A stretch of DNA of 64,000 nt from RI-153 sp963721725. GTDB taxonomy: Bacteria; Chloroflexota; Anaerolineae; Caldilineales; Caldilineaceae. Each line of letters opens with the position of its first letter. Positions within the stretch are counted from its first letter, which is position 1. The stretch spans positions 186,001-250,000 of the forward strand of contig CAVRLX010000009.1 of the NCBI GenBank assembly GCA_963721725.1. Reading direction: 5' to 3'. The notes beneath the pieces were generated by a model that was not told the origin of the DNA, made no database searches, and saw only the letters and a program-made list of their open reading frames with translations. This document shows positions 47,510-56,970 of this stretch, piece after piece. A program made the translations under genes and the position numbers.

Positions 47510-50500
47510 CTATCCCGCCGCGTACCGACCCTCTTTCTCCCCCGCTTGCCCCAACAGAACCAACATTTCCAATAGCTCCGTAATGCGATCCACACGGCCC
47601 CGGCTGCGCCGCCCAAAGAGCGCGGCAATCTCCGCCGGGCTGGCGGGGTCGGCGAAGGCGGCCAGGGCGGCGCGCACAGCCTGCGCCTGTTGCGGGATGG
47701 CGTCGGGCCAGGGCAGGGAACCGGCGGGGACTGTGACCGGGGGCGTGGCGTCCTCGTCGAGTAGGGCGCTTTGGGTGGGTTGAACTTCATGGGGGGCTTG
47801 ATAGCCGGGACGCAACCAACGCACGCGCCCGGCTTTTTCTTCGGCGGCGCGCACCCGGTTGAGATCGACCAGTCGCTCTAAAATCTCCTCATCGGACAGT
47901 TGGTCATGATCTGACGTGGGCCAGCCATAGGCGTCGGCCACGGCCGCGTCGAGATCGTCGTGGAGCTGGCGCAACACCGAGACCAGCCCCGCTTCGTGGA
48001 CCGTGCGCTCTTTGGCCGTCAACGCTTCGCCGCTCCGCAACTTTTCCAGCACGTTGTACATGTCGGTGAGGGTGAGATCGGGGTGCTGGGCCTGCTGGCG
48101 CTTGCGATGGGCGTCGAGCCGTTCGCCCAGGTTCGCGGATGCGGGCGATCTGCGCTTCGCTGGCGTCGGGGAAGGGGAAAGGTCTCAAAGCAGCGGGTTT
48201 TGTTGTAACGGGGGTCGATCTCCAAGCCCGATCGCCGCCCGCTGCCAGTGCCCAAGTGACGTGGATGCGGCTGGATAGCACGCCCAGATGGTAAGCGTCA
48301 TCCAGGGCAATGGCAACCAGCTTATTGTCGGGCAGAATCGACTGATCTAAAAAGACGAAAAATGCGGTGTTTGGACGTTTCCACGGTGGCGATATAGCGG
48401 GGAAGACCGATCAAGGGCTGGACGCAAATTTGATCGAGCTACGACCGTGAAGCCACCAATTTTCTCGGATACGACTCTTCTCGCTTTGATCTCGTTCTGG
48501 TTTTACGCGTTCATAGACCCACTGATAAACTGCCGGAAATTTTTCTCGCACTTCTTCTGCCGTCAGCCCAAACAGATCGATGACCATAATTCCACGAGAG
48601 TTTTGGGTTAAGTCACGTCCGTTCGAGTAGGGACGAATGTAATTTGAACTCGGTGTTAATTTCGTACCCCCAAATTTTCCGCCGTCTCTTGATCGACAAG
48701 AAATCCACTGCCATAAAGTTGAACTCCTCGGCTGCTTAAATTTTCGGTTGCCCGCAGCGGCTCCGCTACCTGCGATGTTGGCCCCAATGGTCAGATCGGC
48801 CTGAATCTTTCCTTCTTTTTCTAAAAATTCGAACTCGGCCCCGTCCTCATCTCTCGCTCTCCTTCACCACGCGGCGCAGCAGCCCCGGCTGCTCACCGGG
48901 CGCGGCCACGGTCATGGCGATGCGCACCGCCGCGCCCAGGGCTTCGTCCACCCAGGGATGGTCGGGGATGGCGTAGACTAGCGAAAGCGGATCGCTGCCC
49001 TTCCATGTGCTGTTGCAACACACGGCGGTTAAAGGTCTGGCGCAGGCTGTTGGTGGTGATGAAGCCAAAGCGCCGGATCTGCCCCGCCGCGCAGCAGTTC
49101 GGCGGCTTTGTGCCACCAAAACATCACATAGTCGGCAGAGTCGGGCACGGCGGGGTAGGCCCGGCGCACGGCTTCGGTGTAGCCATCGCCCAGGGCATCC
49201 CTCATGCGCGCCGTGCCGATAAAAGGCGGGTTGCCCACGATGAAATCGGCGGCGGGCCACGCGGCCGGGGCGGGGTCGAGATAGCGATAGACCGGCGTGC
49301 GTGCGCTTTCGTCGGGCACAGGGTCGCCGGTGACGGGATGCGGCTTGACCGTGCGCCCGTCCCAGCGTGTGACGGGTTGGCCGTCGGCGTCGGTCAAGGG
49401 CACGCGCTGCCGCCAGGTCAGCACGGCATCGCGACATTCGATGTTGTGAAAGCGGCGCAAAATCGGCACGCTGGGCAGCGTTTCGCCGCGGGTGCGGAAG
49501 TGCCATTGCAAATAGCCGATCCAGAGCACAAGGTCGGCAATGGCGGCGGCGCGCGGGTTGACCTCGATGCCCAAAAACTGCTCCGGCGTCACCATCACCG
49601 CGCCCACTTCCATGATCATCTGGGCGCGCTCGCCGCTCAGATCCCGGCGCATCTCCAGCACTTCGCTTTCCAGCCCCTTGAGGTGCGACAGGGCCACGTA
49701 GAGAAAGTTGCCCGATCCACAGGCAGGGTCGAGAATGCGCGTGGTTGCCAGCCGTTGTTGAAAACGTTCCACCTCGGCCACGGCTTCGGCGGGCTTGTTT
49801 TGCCCGGCCAGCAACAGGGCCGCCGCCTGCACGCCTTCCCATTCGGCGCGCAACGGCTCCACCACGGCGGGCTGTACCAGCCGCTCCACATAGGCGCGCG
49901 GCGTATAGTGCGCGCCCAGCTTGTGCCGCTCCACCGGGTCCAGCGCCCGTTCCAGCAGCGTGCCAAAGATGGCCGGTTCCACCTCGCGCCAATCGGCACG
50001 CGCCGCCTCTTGCAGCCAGTGAAATTGCCGCTCGTCCAGCGGCAGCACGGTATTATCGGCAAAAAGGCCGCCGTTAAACTGCGGGATCTGGTTGCGCAAC
50101 AGCACCGAATAGCCACCGTCGCGCATGGTCTGCCACAGGTGTTGCAGCATGGGCACAAAGCTGGGCAGGTCGTGGCCGATGTCAGCCAGCAGTTGGGTGA
50201 ACGAACGGTTGGGCAACAGCCCCACATCTTCGGCAAACATGGTAAAAAGGCAGCGCATGAGGAAACCGGCCACGGTTTCGGCGTCGTGATGGGTCTCCAA
50301 CGATTTCGCCAGCCAGGCCAGCCGGTCGGCAATCTCCCGCGTCACGCGGGCACTGCGCCGGGTGGGGTCGAGGCTCATGGGGTCGGTCCACACAGTGGCG
50401 AGCAGGGCGCGCACATCGGGATCGCGCAGATCGTCCATGCGGATGCGATAGCGGCTGGGGTCGGGGAAGGGCACATAGCTGCCGCCGGTGCGGGTAAATT

Positions 50501-50963
50501 CGCTGTAAAGGGCGATGGAATCGCCCACGTCCACCACCACAAGCAGGGGCGGTCGCCCGCCGGGGATCTCGTGGGGCGGCAGGGTGCGGGCATAGGATTG
50601 GGCCTGTTGGCGGGCGCGCTCCATGGCTGTGTCCCAGGCGGCGGTGCCGCGCACAGCGGTGCCGCGGCGGCGAGGGCCGAGGATGGCGGCGGGGTCGGTG
50701 ATCTGTTCGCTGCCCTGCTTGGCCTCCATGACAAAGCAGCCGCGCTTGTAGAGATCGATGCGGCCCAGCGTGCCGCCGGGCAGGGGCACGCTCTTCTCGA
50801 AGACATAGGCGTTGTGGTGGGCATCGGCCACGCTGGGGTCGGGCCGATCCACGCCCAGGAGATCACAAAGTTCCACGGCGAACTGTTGAAAGTTGGCGCG
50901 CTCGGCGGCTCCGCTCTGCTGCCAGCGGGTGATGAAGGTGTCAACGGGGTTGGGTGTGGGCAT
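47510..50963 (-). pseudogene. Type IIG/DISARM-like DNA adenine methyltransferase, multiply frameshifted
   Basis: The N-terminal 640 residues are in one frame (MPTPNPVDTFITRW onward). They include a nuclease-like or helical front part (IDLYKRGCFVMEAKQGSEQ), motif I ILDPACGSGNFLYVAL and motif IV FIVGNPPFIG. After position 49029 the protein continues in other frames with RRFGFITTNSLRQTFNRRV, GKIQADLTIGANIAG, SSRGVQLYGSGFLVDQET, PYSNGRDLTQNSRGIMVIDL, YQWVYERVKPERDQ, LSSRIHVTWALAAGG, DPRYNKTRCFETF and finally LRQLHDDLDAAVADAYGWP. This is the full recognition half of such enzymes, so no large part is missing. At least six indels lie between 48050 and 49030. Restored length would be about 1150 residues. 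It matches one-polypeptide adenine methyltransferases of type IIG or DISARM DrmMI kind; no drmA/B or helicase genes are next to it. Confidence 0.75.
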
Positions 50964-50998
50964 GGTGAAGGGTGAAGGGTGAAGGGTGAAGGGTGAAT
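50964..50998. repeat. Heptanucleotide tandem repeat abutting the methyltransferase start codon
   Basis: ggtgaag is repeated four times and followed by ggtgaat, directly next to the ATG (cat at 50961-50963). On the coding strand it reads CTTCACC repeats, and it replaces the normal ribosome-binding site. Confidence 0.85.
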
Positions 50999-51074
50999 GG
51001 GAGGTAGGATAGCAGAGAGAGGCGGCAGGGGCAAGTGGGAGGATAGCGTCGGATTGATAGTTTATGCGTAACGA

Positions 51075-51104
51075 TACAGGTGCGTCGCACCCTCGACCTG
51101 TATA
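51075..51104. repeat. GTGCGACGCAC-type repeat, short copy D
   Basis: tacaggtgcgtcgcaccc followed by tcgacctgtata. It has the same compact form as copy C, without the central loop. Confidence 0.65.
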
Positions 51105-51290
51105 ATTACGTTTATGCTTTGGAATAACTTAGCAAAAAGTCTAGAAAAAGGATAGACTGTCTGTGAGTGTAAGACGGACTGTCAGTCCGTCCTACGCAAA
51201 AAAGGATAAACTGTAAGCTAGAAAGCTTGATCTTGGCCTACCATTCGCTATGGTAGAGGAAACAACCGATGCAACATAAGGAGCAGTCTA

Positions 51291-51999
51291 TGGGATGGCG
51301 AATTATAGGGAAGATAATGATCGTGCTTGTAATCGCAAGCATGTTTGTGGGTATGCTGGGGAGCAATACAAGTTATGCGCGCGAAGTGAAGGACAAAAAC
51401 GCGCCCCCGTAATCGCGCTCCCGGCTGGGCGGGTTCCGCCCACGCCCGTCCTGCGGCCAACCATGGCGCTGCCTGTCTTGATTGAGGGCGCGCCCGTGAT
51501 CGTGGGCAACGGCAGCGAAAGCGTCCAAACCACGCCACCGGGTCGGCTTTCTATGGTCACAGAAGCAGGGCCAATTGTGATTGCGCCCAATGAAAAGTGG
51601 ATCCGGGTTGATCTGGAAAAACAGCGCGTCTATGCCTATGAAGGCGAGCAACAAATACGCGAGTTCATTATCTCCAGTGGACTGCCCGAAACACCCACAG
51701 TTACAGGCATCTTCCGCATTTGGCTGCGTACACCCACCCAGACTATGTCGGGCGGCAGTTCGCGCTATGGCAGCTACTATTTGGAAAATGTACAGTGGGT
51801 GCAATATTTTTACGAGGATTACGGCTTTCATGGAACCTATTGGCATGACAAGTTCGGCCAACCCATGAGCCACGGTTGTATTAACATGACCAATGATGAC
51901 TCCGAGTGGCTCTATAAATGGGCCATGCCCGAATGGGACGGGGAGCGTGGTTGGCTGCACACTACAGAGCAAAATAATACGCTGGTGGTCGTGCATTAA
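51291..51999 (+). CDS. L,D-transpeptidase (YkuD domain), secreted (one frameshift)
   Basis: The start at 51291 follows ATAAGGAG and encodes a signal peptide (MGWRIIGKIMIVLVIASMFV, with a cleavage-type SYA). That frame meets a stop at a C5 run near 51405. With one more C the protein continues NAPPVIALPAGRVPP into the mature domain. The YkuD domain begins WIRVDLEKQRVYAYEGEQ and ends with GFHGTYWHDKFG then SHGCINM, which holds the catalytic His and Cys. Length is about 235 residues. It cross-links peptidoglycan or related wall polymers outside the membrane. The alternative start at 51295 gives a Cys-rich N-terminus with no signal and is rejected. Confidence 0.87.
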
Positions 52000-52282
52000 C
52001 TAGGCGTACATAGTTAGGATTTATGCAATTGAACCAGACCTGGCAGGTTTCAAAAACCTATCGGGTCTCCTGAAAACGATCAAGTGCGTAAATTCGTATA
52101 CAGGTGCGACGCACTCGCCAGGGGTAGATTGGATGTGAAAGCTTGTATGGCGAGTGCGTCGCACCCTAGACCTGTATAGATGTTCATTCAACAGTTGTCG
52201 AAGCAAATTTGTGGCAAGCCATAGGCTATGATAGGCTTGCCCTATAAAATTCGCCGCCATCCATGATTCAGATGAAGAGCTT
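52000..52282. other. Intergenic region with palindromic repeat copy E
   Basis: 283 bp without a gene. About a third is the repeat at 52101-52176. Confidence 0.5.
52101..52176. repeat. GTGCGACGCAC palindromic repeat, copy E
   Basis: caggtgcgacgcactcgcca, middle, tggcgagtgcgtcgcaccc then tagacctgtata. The middle shares ggggtagattgg with copy B's gggtagattgg, so more than the arms is conserved. Confidence 0.85.
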
Positions 52283-52906
52283 ATGACTACTGCAAAAACC
52301 CGCCGCTTAAACCGAGATGAGCTTCGCCAATCTGCTGCTCGCCGCCGCCGCAATACAAATCTAACCTTGATCGGCGCGGGGGTGGCAATTGTGGCGCTGA
52401 TTGCCTTTGTGATCTACCTCAACATTCGCAGCCAGATGCCTGTGGGCGACGAACAGTCGTTCCCAACGCTGGGCAACGCGCACATTCCCCAGGGCAGCAC
52501 ATCGCCCGTGGAATATAACAGCACACCGCCCACGTCAGGCCCCCACTATCCTGGATTGGCGCCGTGGGCAGCCTATAACGAGCCTATCCGTTATGAACAG
52601 CTAATCCACAATCTAGAAGATGGGGGCGTGGTCATCTATTACCAGTGTGAGGATGGCTGCCCCGAACTTTATGATCAATTGCGCGCGCTGGTCTCGCCCT
52701 ATCTTGATGCGGGCCGCCATGTGACATTGGTGCGCAACGACCCTGCCTGGACAGCGGAAGGCGGCGGCGCTGTCTATCACAAAGATATGGGGGCGCGCAT
52801 TGCCCTCACTGCTTGGCAGCGCATGGATACGTTTGACGATTTTAACGCCGAACGCATTCAATCGTTTATCCAGCGCTATGAGGGCATTGACCACCACGGC
52901 GGGTAA
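52283..52906 (+). CDS. DUF3105 membrane-anchored protein
   Basis: It has 207 residues. A basic N-terminus and one membrane helix (LTLIGAGVAIVALIAFVIYL) precede the DUF3105 domain. That domain shows YNSTPPTSGPHYPG, QLIHNLEDGGVVIYYQCEDGC and a C-terminal segment ending EGIDHHGG. The conserved His and the Cys pair suggest a metal- or redox-linked extracytoplasmic role, but no function is established for the family. It is convergent with def across a shared terminator. Confidence 0.87.
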   Translation: MTTAKTRRLNRDELRQSAARRRRNTNLTLIGAGVAIVALIAFVIYLNIRSQMPVGDEQSFPTLGNAHIPQGSTSPVEYNSTPPTSGPHYPGLAPWAAYNEPIRYEQLIHNLEDGGVVIYYQCEDGCPELYDQLRALVSPYLDAGRHVTLVRNDPAWTAEGGGAVYHKDMGARIALTAWQRMDTFDDFNAERIQSFIQRYEGIDHHGG

Positions 52907-52915
52907 TAGAGGCCA

Positions 52916-52957
52916 ATCAAAAAGCGGCGAGGATAACTTCCTCGCCGCTTTTTTGAT
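52916..52957. terminator. Bidirectional Rho-independent terminator
   Basis: The stem atcaaaaagcggcgagg with complement has a 7-base loop and T-runs on both strands. It lies between the convergent DUF3105 and def genes. Confidence 0.9.
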
Positions 52958-52964
52958 CCGCCCA

Positions 52965-53513
52965 TCAGGCTGTGGGCAGTGCCGACTCAATGGGGATTAG
53001 CTCAACCTCGCCATCTTCGTTTTCACGCATCTTATAGACCTGCTCTGCGCGGTCGGTCATCAAGACCCCTTGCAAGTGGTCCACCTCGTGTTGCACAATC
53101 CGGGCCAGCCAATCATAGGCTTTCATGCGAAACTCTTTGCCCTGACGATCCTGCGCTTTGACCAAAACATAGGTGGCCCGTTCCACATCGGCAGCCAGCC
53201 CTGGCAGGCTCAAACAGCCTTCTTGGGCCACTTCGCTGCCTTTGCTTTTGATGATCTCTGGGTTGATCAACTCATAGAGGCGCATCGTCTCTTCGGGTTT
53301 GTCTTCGTCTTCGGGATATTCAATCACCGTAATGCGTAGATCCAATCCCACTTGGGGCGCAGCCAGACCAACGCCGCGCGCTTCGCGGATGGTCTCTGCC
53401 ATATTATCGAGCAGGGTATGCAACATGGGGCCAAACTCGCGCACCCGGCGGGCGGATTCGTACAAAATTTCTTTTTCTTGGTCCCACGGGGTGACAATTG
53501 GTAGTTTTGCCAT
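52965..53513 (-). CDS. def: Peptide deformylase
   Basis: It has 182 residues. All three deformylase motifs are present: GVGLAAPQVG, EGCLSLPG and QHEVDHLQG. They provide the Cys and two His metal ligands and the catalytic Glu. It removes the formyl group from nascent proteins in the cytosol. The start at 53513 (MAKLPIVTP) fits the family; an ATG 12 bases upstream is also possible. The much longer open frame upstream only translates palindromic repeat copy F and is rejected. Confidence 0.95.
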   Translation of the reverse strand: MAKLPIVTPWDQEKEILYESARRVREFGPMLHTLLDNMAETIREARGVGLAAPQVGLDLRITVIEYPEDEDKPEETMRLYELINPEIIKSKGSEVAQEGCLSLPGLAADVERATYVLVKAQDRQGKEFRMKAYDWLARIVQHEVDHLQGVLMTDRAEQVYKMRENEDGEVELIPIESALPTA

Positions 53514-53560
53514 CAGTATGTCCATCGTAATGGGTGAATAGAGGATTGGACCGTAACGAT

Positions 53561-53640
53561 ACAGGTCTCGGGTGCGACGCACTCGCCACACAAGCGTTTC
53601 ACAACCGGTCTCCCCTTGGCGAGTGCGTCGCACCTGAATC
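53561..53640. repeat. GTGCGACGCAC palindromic repeat, copy F
   Basis: gggtgcgacgcactcgccac, middle, ttggcgagtgcgtcgcacct. The tail (acaggtctc) is at the left, so this copy is inverted relative to A, B and E. It sits just upstream of def. Confidence 0.85.
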
Positions 53641-53696
53641 GTTGGATTGGACCTATTATAGGCATCGTCAAAAGGGGCTGTCAAAACAGAGGCAAG

Positions 53697-53732
53697 AAAA
53701 AGGGCGCTGCCGTGGTTGGCAACGCCCTTTTT
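53697..53732 (-). terminator. Rho-independent terminator of the LysM-PA14 gene
   Basis: aaaaagggcgctgcc pairs with ggcaacgcccttttt, leaving one mismatch and a 6-base loop, with T-runs on both strands. It lies 22 bp past the LysM gene stop. Confidence 0.85.
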
Positions 53733-53754
53733 ATCGATCCGTTCAAAATGTAGG

Positions 53755-54831
53755 CTAGAGCTTGGCCCAATTTACCTTAATCGACGCCATGCCCTCGGCT
53801 TCAAAATATTCAACCCGCACCGTATGATAGCCAGCCCCCAGCGCTACATCTCCAAAGTAGCCCTGGGCCGGGTGAACGCCCCAGCCGTCCACCACCAGCT
53901 TGTCATCCACATAAATGCGCACACCATCGTCGGCGGTGGCATAGAAACGATAGCTTCCGCCGCCGAAATAGGCCGACGTCGTCCAGAGCGCACTAAATGA
54001 ATTGCTGTTTATCGAGGGGGCAGGGCTGCCTGCGCCCCAATCAAACTGGATCGCCGCATCCTGGCGAACCAGAACCGGGGTTCCGCCAAAGCCGGTGTTG
54101 TTGTAATACAGCCCCGTCCACACCATCTGGCTGGGCACAGGCGTGGGCTGCGGTTTGGGCGGTGGCGGCTGATAGGGCGGCGGCTGATAAGGTGGCGGCG
54201 CAGGCGGCACATAGCCCGTTCCGGGGATCAAAAGCTTCTGCCCTGCATAAATTTTGTTAGCCGAGGCCAGCCCGTTGGCGGCCATAATGGCATAGACCGT
54301 GGTCCCCTGTCGCCATGCAATCGCGCTTAAAGTGTCGCCAGGACGCACCACATAATAGAAGCCGGGGCCGGGTTGATAGACAGGCCCGCCTGTGCCAGGG
54401 ATACACAACTTCTGCCCGGCATAGACATAGCTCCAATGGGAGATGTTGTTGGCCTGGGCCAGCGCGCTTTGGCTGACGCCATAATAGACGGCGATGCCAG
54501 AGAGTGTCTGTCCATACTGCACGGTGTGATAGGAACCACACCCGCTGGCTGCGGCGGGAATTTTCAAGACCTGTCCCACATAGATGTGGTTGGCATTGGA
54601 AATTCCGTTAATCTCCATCAAGGTCGATTGCGAGACGCCATAGCGCAGTGCAATCTTGATCAATGAGTCGCCTGGTTGTACGGTGTAATAGACATAATTC
54701 CACGAAGCAGCCGGGCGCGCCGTGGGCGCGGCCAGCAGGGTTCCTGGCACGGCAACCACCAAAAGCGCTACCGCAAGCAATAGCGCAACGCTTAGTCGCC
54801 AGGAGGATCGGAACGGACCAACGTTACTCAT
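53755..54831 (-). CDS. Secreted protein with three LysM domains and a PA14-type domain
   Basis: It has 358 residues. The signal peptide (LSVALLLAVALLVVAVPG) ends near AAPTA. Three LysM units follow (YYTVQPGDSLIKIALRYGV, YHTVQYGQTLSGIAVYYGV, YYVVRPGDTLSAIAWRQGT). A Pro-rich hinge (PPYQPPPYQPPPPKPQP) leads to a PA14-like domain (GLYYNNTGFGGTPVLVR, then YRFYATADDGVRIYVDDKL). LysM binds peptidoglycan or chitin-type glycans, and PA14 is a sugar-binding fold, so this is a wall-attached glycan binder. The PA14 module resembles those on the glycosyltransferases at 16-25 kb. Confidence 0.9.
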   Translation of the reverse strand: MSNVGPFRSSWRLSVALLLAVALLVVAVPGTLLAAPTARPAASWNYVYYTVQPGDSLIKIALRYGVSQSTLMEINGISNANHIYVGQVLKIPAAASGCGSYHTVQYGQTLSGIAVYYGVSQSALAQANNISHWSYVYAGQKLCIPGTGGPVYQPGPGFYYVVRPGDTLSAIAWRQGTTVYAIMAANGLASANKIYAGQKLLIPGTGYVPPAPPPYQPPPYQPPPPKPQPTPVPSQMVWTGLYYNNTGFGGTPVLVRQDAAIQFDWGAGSPAPSINSNSFSALWTTSAYFGGGSYRFYATADDGVRIYVDDKLVVDGWGVHPAQGYFGDVALGAGYHTVRVEYFEAEGMASIKVNWAKL

Positions 54832-55068
54832 GCAAAACTCCTTTCACCATCAGTTGTGTTGAAAAGGAACAAAAAAAGGTTGACAAAAGCCGATAGTCAG
54901 GAGATCGCTTCTGTCAATCCTATTTTACCGTACATAGTGAAAAAGTCGAACAGGACTTTATTGGGGTCGGGGCGTAGTTTATAGTCCGGGAAGGGTCCAC
55001 TCATGGGTGTATATCCTCGGGGTGCAGGCCGGGGGCGGCTGACAGACGTAGATTTTCCCCAATCAAAA

Positions 55069-55094
55069 AGCGCCGGAACCCATGTTCCGGCGCT
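55069..55094 (-). terminator. Rho-independent terminator of the cytochrome gene
   Basis: Arms agcgccggaac and gttccggcgct with a 4-base loop, followed on the minus strand by TTTTTGATT. Confidence 0.85.
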
Positions 55095-55113
55095 GAGAAA
55101 TCAAACAGCCTGG

Positions 55114-55659
55114 CTATTCTATGGTGGCCTGTAATGTGAGCAGATAGGTCACCACATCGGCCAGTTGCTCTGGGGTGAGCAGCTCGCCGTAGTTTTGCGG
55201 CATAATCCCAGCCGTGTAGCCGGGCACAACGTACTCATTGGGGTTGACAATGCTATGGTATATATAACCGGCTGGCCCGTACGTGGGCACGCGGACAATC
55301 GCCGTGTTGGCAAGATTGTACCATGTCGGGCCGGCCCCTTGCACTGCGGGGTCAATATTGTGGCAGCCCAGGCAGCCATTGGCAACGGTCAACTGCTCCC
55401 CGGCGCTGGCTTCGCCAGGGAAGGCGGCCAGGACCTCGTCGCTCAGCCCCACGCTGATCTGCTCTGGGCTGAGATCAGCAATGTTGGGAACCGGCGTGGG
55501 CGTGGGGCGCACAAACTCTTCGCCTACCCCCGAGGGAACCATATCCGGCGAGATCAACTGGGCACGGGGATTGGGCGTGCAGGCTGCAAACAGAGCCACG
55601 GCCAGCAACATTCCCAACACGCGACGAAATAATGTATGGCTATGCAAAAGGGTTCCCAT
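55114..55659 (-). CDS. Mono-heme c-type cytochrome lipoprotein
   Basis: It has 181 residues. The lipobox is LFAAC. A Pro/Thr-rich linker (VRPTPTPVPN) precedes a class I cytochrome c domain with one heme site, CLGCH, and a distal Met candidate in AGIMPQNYG. The C-terminal helix LTPEQLADVVTYLLTLQ is typical. It probably carries electrons at the outer face of the membrane. No oxidase or reductase genes lie nearby, so its partner is unknown. Confidence 0.88.
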   Translation of the reverse strand: MGTLLHSHTLFRRVLGMLLAVALFAACTPNPRAQLISPDMVPSGVGEEFVRPTPTPVPNIADLSPEQISVGLSDEVLAAFPGEASAGEQLTVANGCLGCHNIDPAVQGAGPTWYNLANTAIVRVPTYGPAGYIYHSIVNPNEYVVPGYTAGIMPQNYGELLTPEQLADVVTYLLTLQATIE

Positions 55660-55791
55660 CTACGTTCTCCATAACAGCGGGTTGTGTTTCCATCCTGTGG
55701 AGCGGGTCACACCATCGGTTGGTCCAAATCGCCTGTAGTGTATCATGGCGTGGGCATAGACGCAATTTTCTGCGTAAAAATTCACAAGCTT

Positions 55792-56864
55792 CTAGCTATC
55801 ATACATGGCAATCATTTTTTCGGCTTTTTCCACCAGATCTTTGTTGCCCACAAAGAAGGGAATCCGTTCATGCAAAGAAGTAGGCTGGAGATCCATCACA
55901 CGCCGATGCCCATCCGACGCCGCGCCGCCAGCCTGCTCGGCCAAGAAAGCCAGCGGCGCACATTCATAGCAACGAGGCGCAGTTTGCCGTGGGGATGGTC
56001 CTGCGATCTTTGGTGTCTGACGGGTAGTAAAAAACACCGCCGGTTAACAAATTGCGGTGGAAATCGGCCACCAATGAACCGATATAGCGCAAAGAGAGCG
56101 GCTTGCCGTTGCTGCCATCTTTGCCCTGTAAATACTCAGTATAGCGACGGATGCCCTCGCTCCAATGCTGTTCGTAGCCCTGGTTGACGCTGTAGTATTT
56201 GGGCTTGGGCGAAAAGTGAATGTTGGGGTGCGAGAGCAAAAACTCGCCCACGCTGGGGATCCAGTGTAAAGCCGTGGACCCCCTGCCCTGTGGTATAGAC
56301 CAGCATGGTGCTGGCTCCATAGACCACATAGCCCGCCGCCACCAGATCGCGCCCCTGTTGCAAGCAATCTTCCAACGTGCCGCGCGTGCCTGCCGGAGTC
56401 TTGCGTCGATAAAGCGCGAAAATCGTGCCAATGCTCACGTTGACGTCAATATTAGACGAGCCGTCCAGCGGATCAAAAACCAGCACATACGGCCCCACGG
56501 GATAGTGATCGGGAATGGGCATAATCTCGGAGTGTTCTTCCGAGGCCATCACCGCCAGCCGCCCTGTGTGATCATTGAGCTTGAAGAGAATGCGGTCGGC
56601 GTATTCATCCAGTTTTTGGACGGTCTCGCCCTGTACATTCTCGCGCCCGGTGCTGCCCAGAATCTCGATTAGCCCGGCGCGGGTGGTGCGCGTCGCGATG
56701 ATCTTGGCCGAAAGGGCGATGTCATAGAGTACGTTGGTCAGCGTGCCTGTGGCCTGGGGATAGCCTTTTTGCTGCTCCAAGATGAAGCGTTCAATCGTGA
56801 TGATTTTGCCAGCGTAGGGGTCGGGTTCGGCCAGGGGATTTTGGGTTAGAATTGGGGTTGCCAT
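55792..56864 (-). CDS. fbp: Class I fructose-1,6-bisphosphatase (two or three frameshifts)
   Basis: The N-terminal frame (start 56864) carries SEEHSEIMPIP and the metal-binding core LVFDPLDGSSNIDVNVSIG. At a G-run (56255-56258) one base is surplus; corrected, TLDPQRGR becomes TLDPSVGEFLLSHPNI. The middle frame gives YYSVNQGYEQHW and SLRYIGSLVADFHRNLLTGG. A second cluster of shifts near 55980-56000 precedes CYECAPLAFLAEQAGGAASDG and the end at MIAMYDS. Restored length is about 356 residues, normal for the enzyme. It hydrolyses fructose-1,6-bisphosphate in gluconeogenesis or carbon fixation. Confidence 0.9.
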
Positions 56865-56916
56865 GCTACGTCTCCTGTGTGTGGGACGACTGTGTGGCTA
56901 CGACTGCTATTGCACA

Positions 56917-56943
56917 GGGTGGGCACTCTTGCAGTGCCCACCC
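56917..56943 (-). terminator. Hairpin between rlmB and fbp
   Basis: The 11-bp arms gggtgggcact and agtgcccaccc lie after the rlmB stop and before fbp on the same strand. Confidence 0.65.
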
Positions 56944-56970
56944 GTCAGTCGTCTGGGTGTCAAAATGAGA

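Larger units (their letters stand above)
50964..51290. other. Divergent intergenic region between methyltransferase and L,D-transpeptidase genes
   Basis: Apart from the heptamer repeat it contains short palindromic repeat copy D (51075-51104), a small hairpin gacggact/agtccgtc (51173-51191) and the ATAAGGAG site of the next gene. No coding sequence is supported. Confidence 0.5.

Noticed and set aside
47510..50963. A full DISARM or BREX defence island around the methyltransferase
   Set aside because: No helicase, DUF1998, PLD nuclease, PglZ or Brx genes are adjacent. Only the methyltransferase itself resembles those systems.
49005..50975. Long plus-strand open frame (about 656 codons) opposite the methyltransferase
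   Set aside because: It is a shadow of GC-rich coding on the other strand. Its translation is low in complexity with no motifs, while the minus strand shows methyltransferase motifs I and IV.
53514..53684. N-terminal extension of peptide deformylase
   Set aside because: The longer frame translates repeat copy F. Deformylases begin close to the MAKLPIVTP segment.
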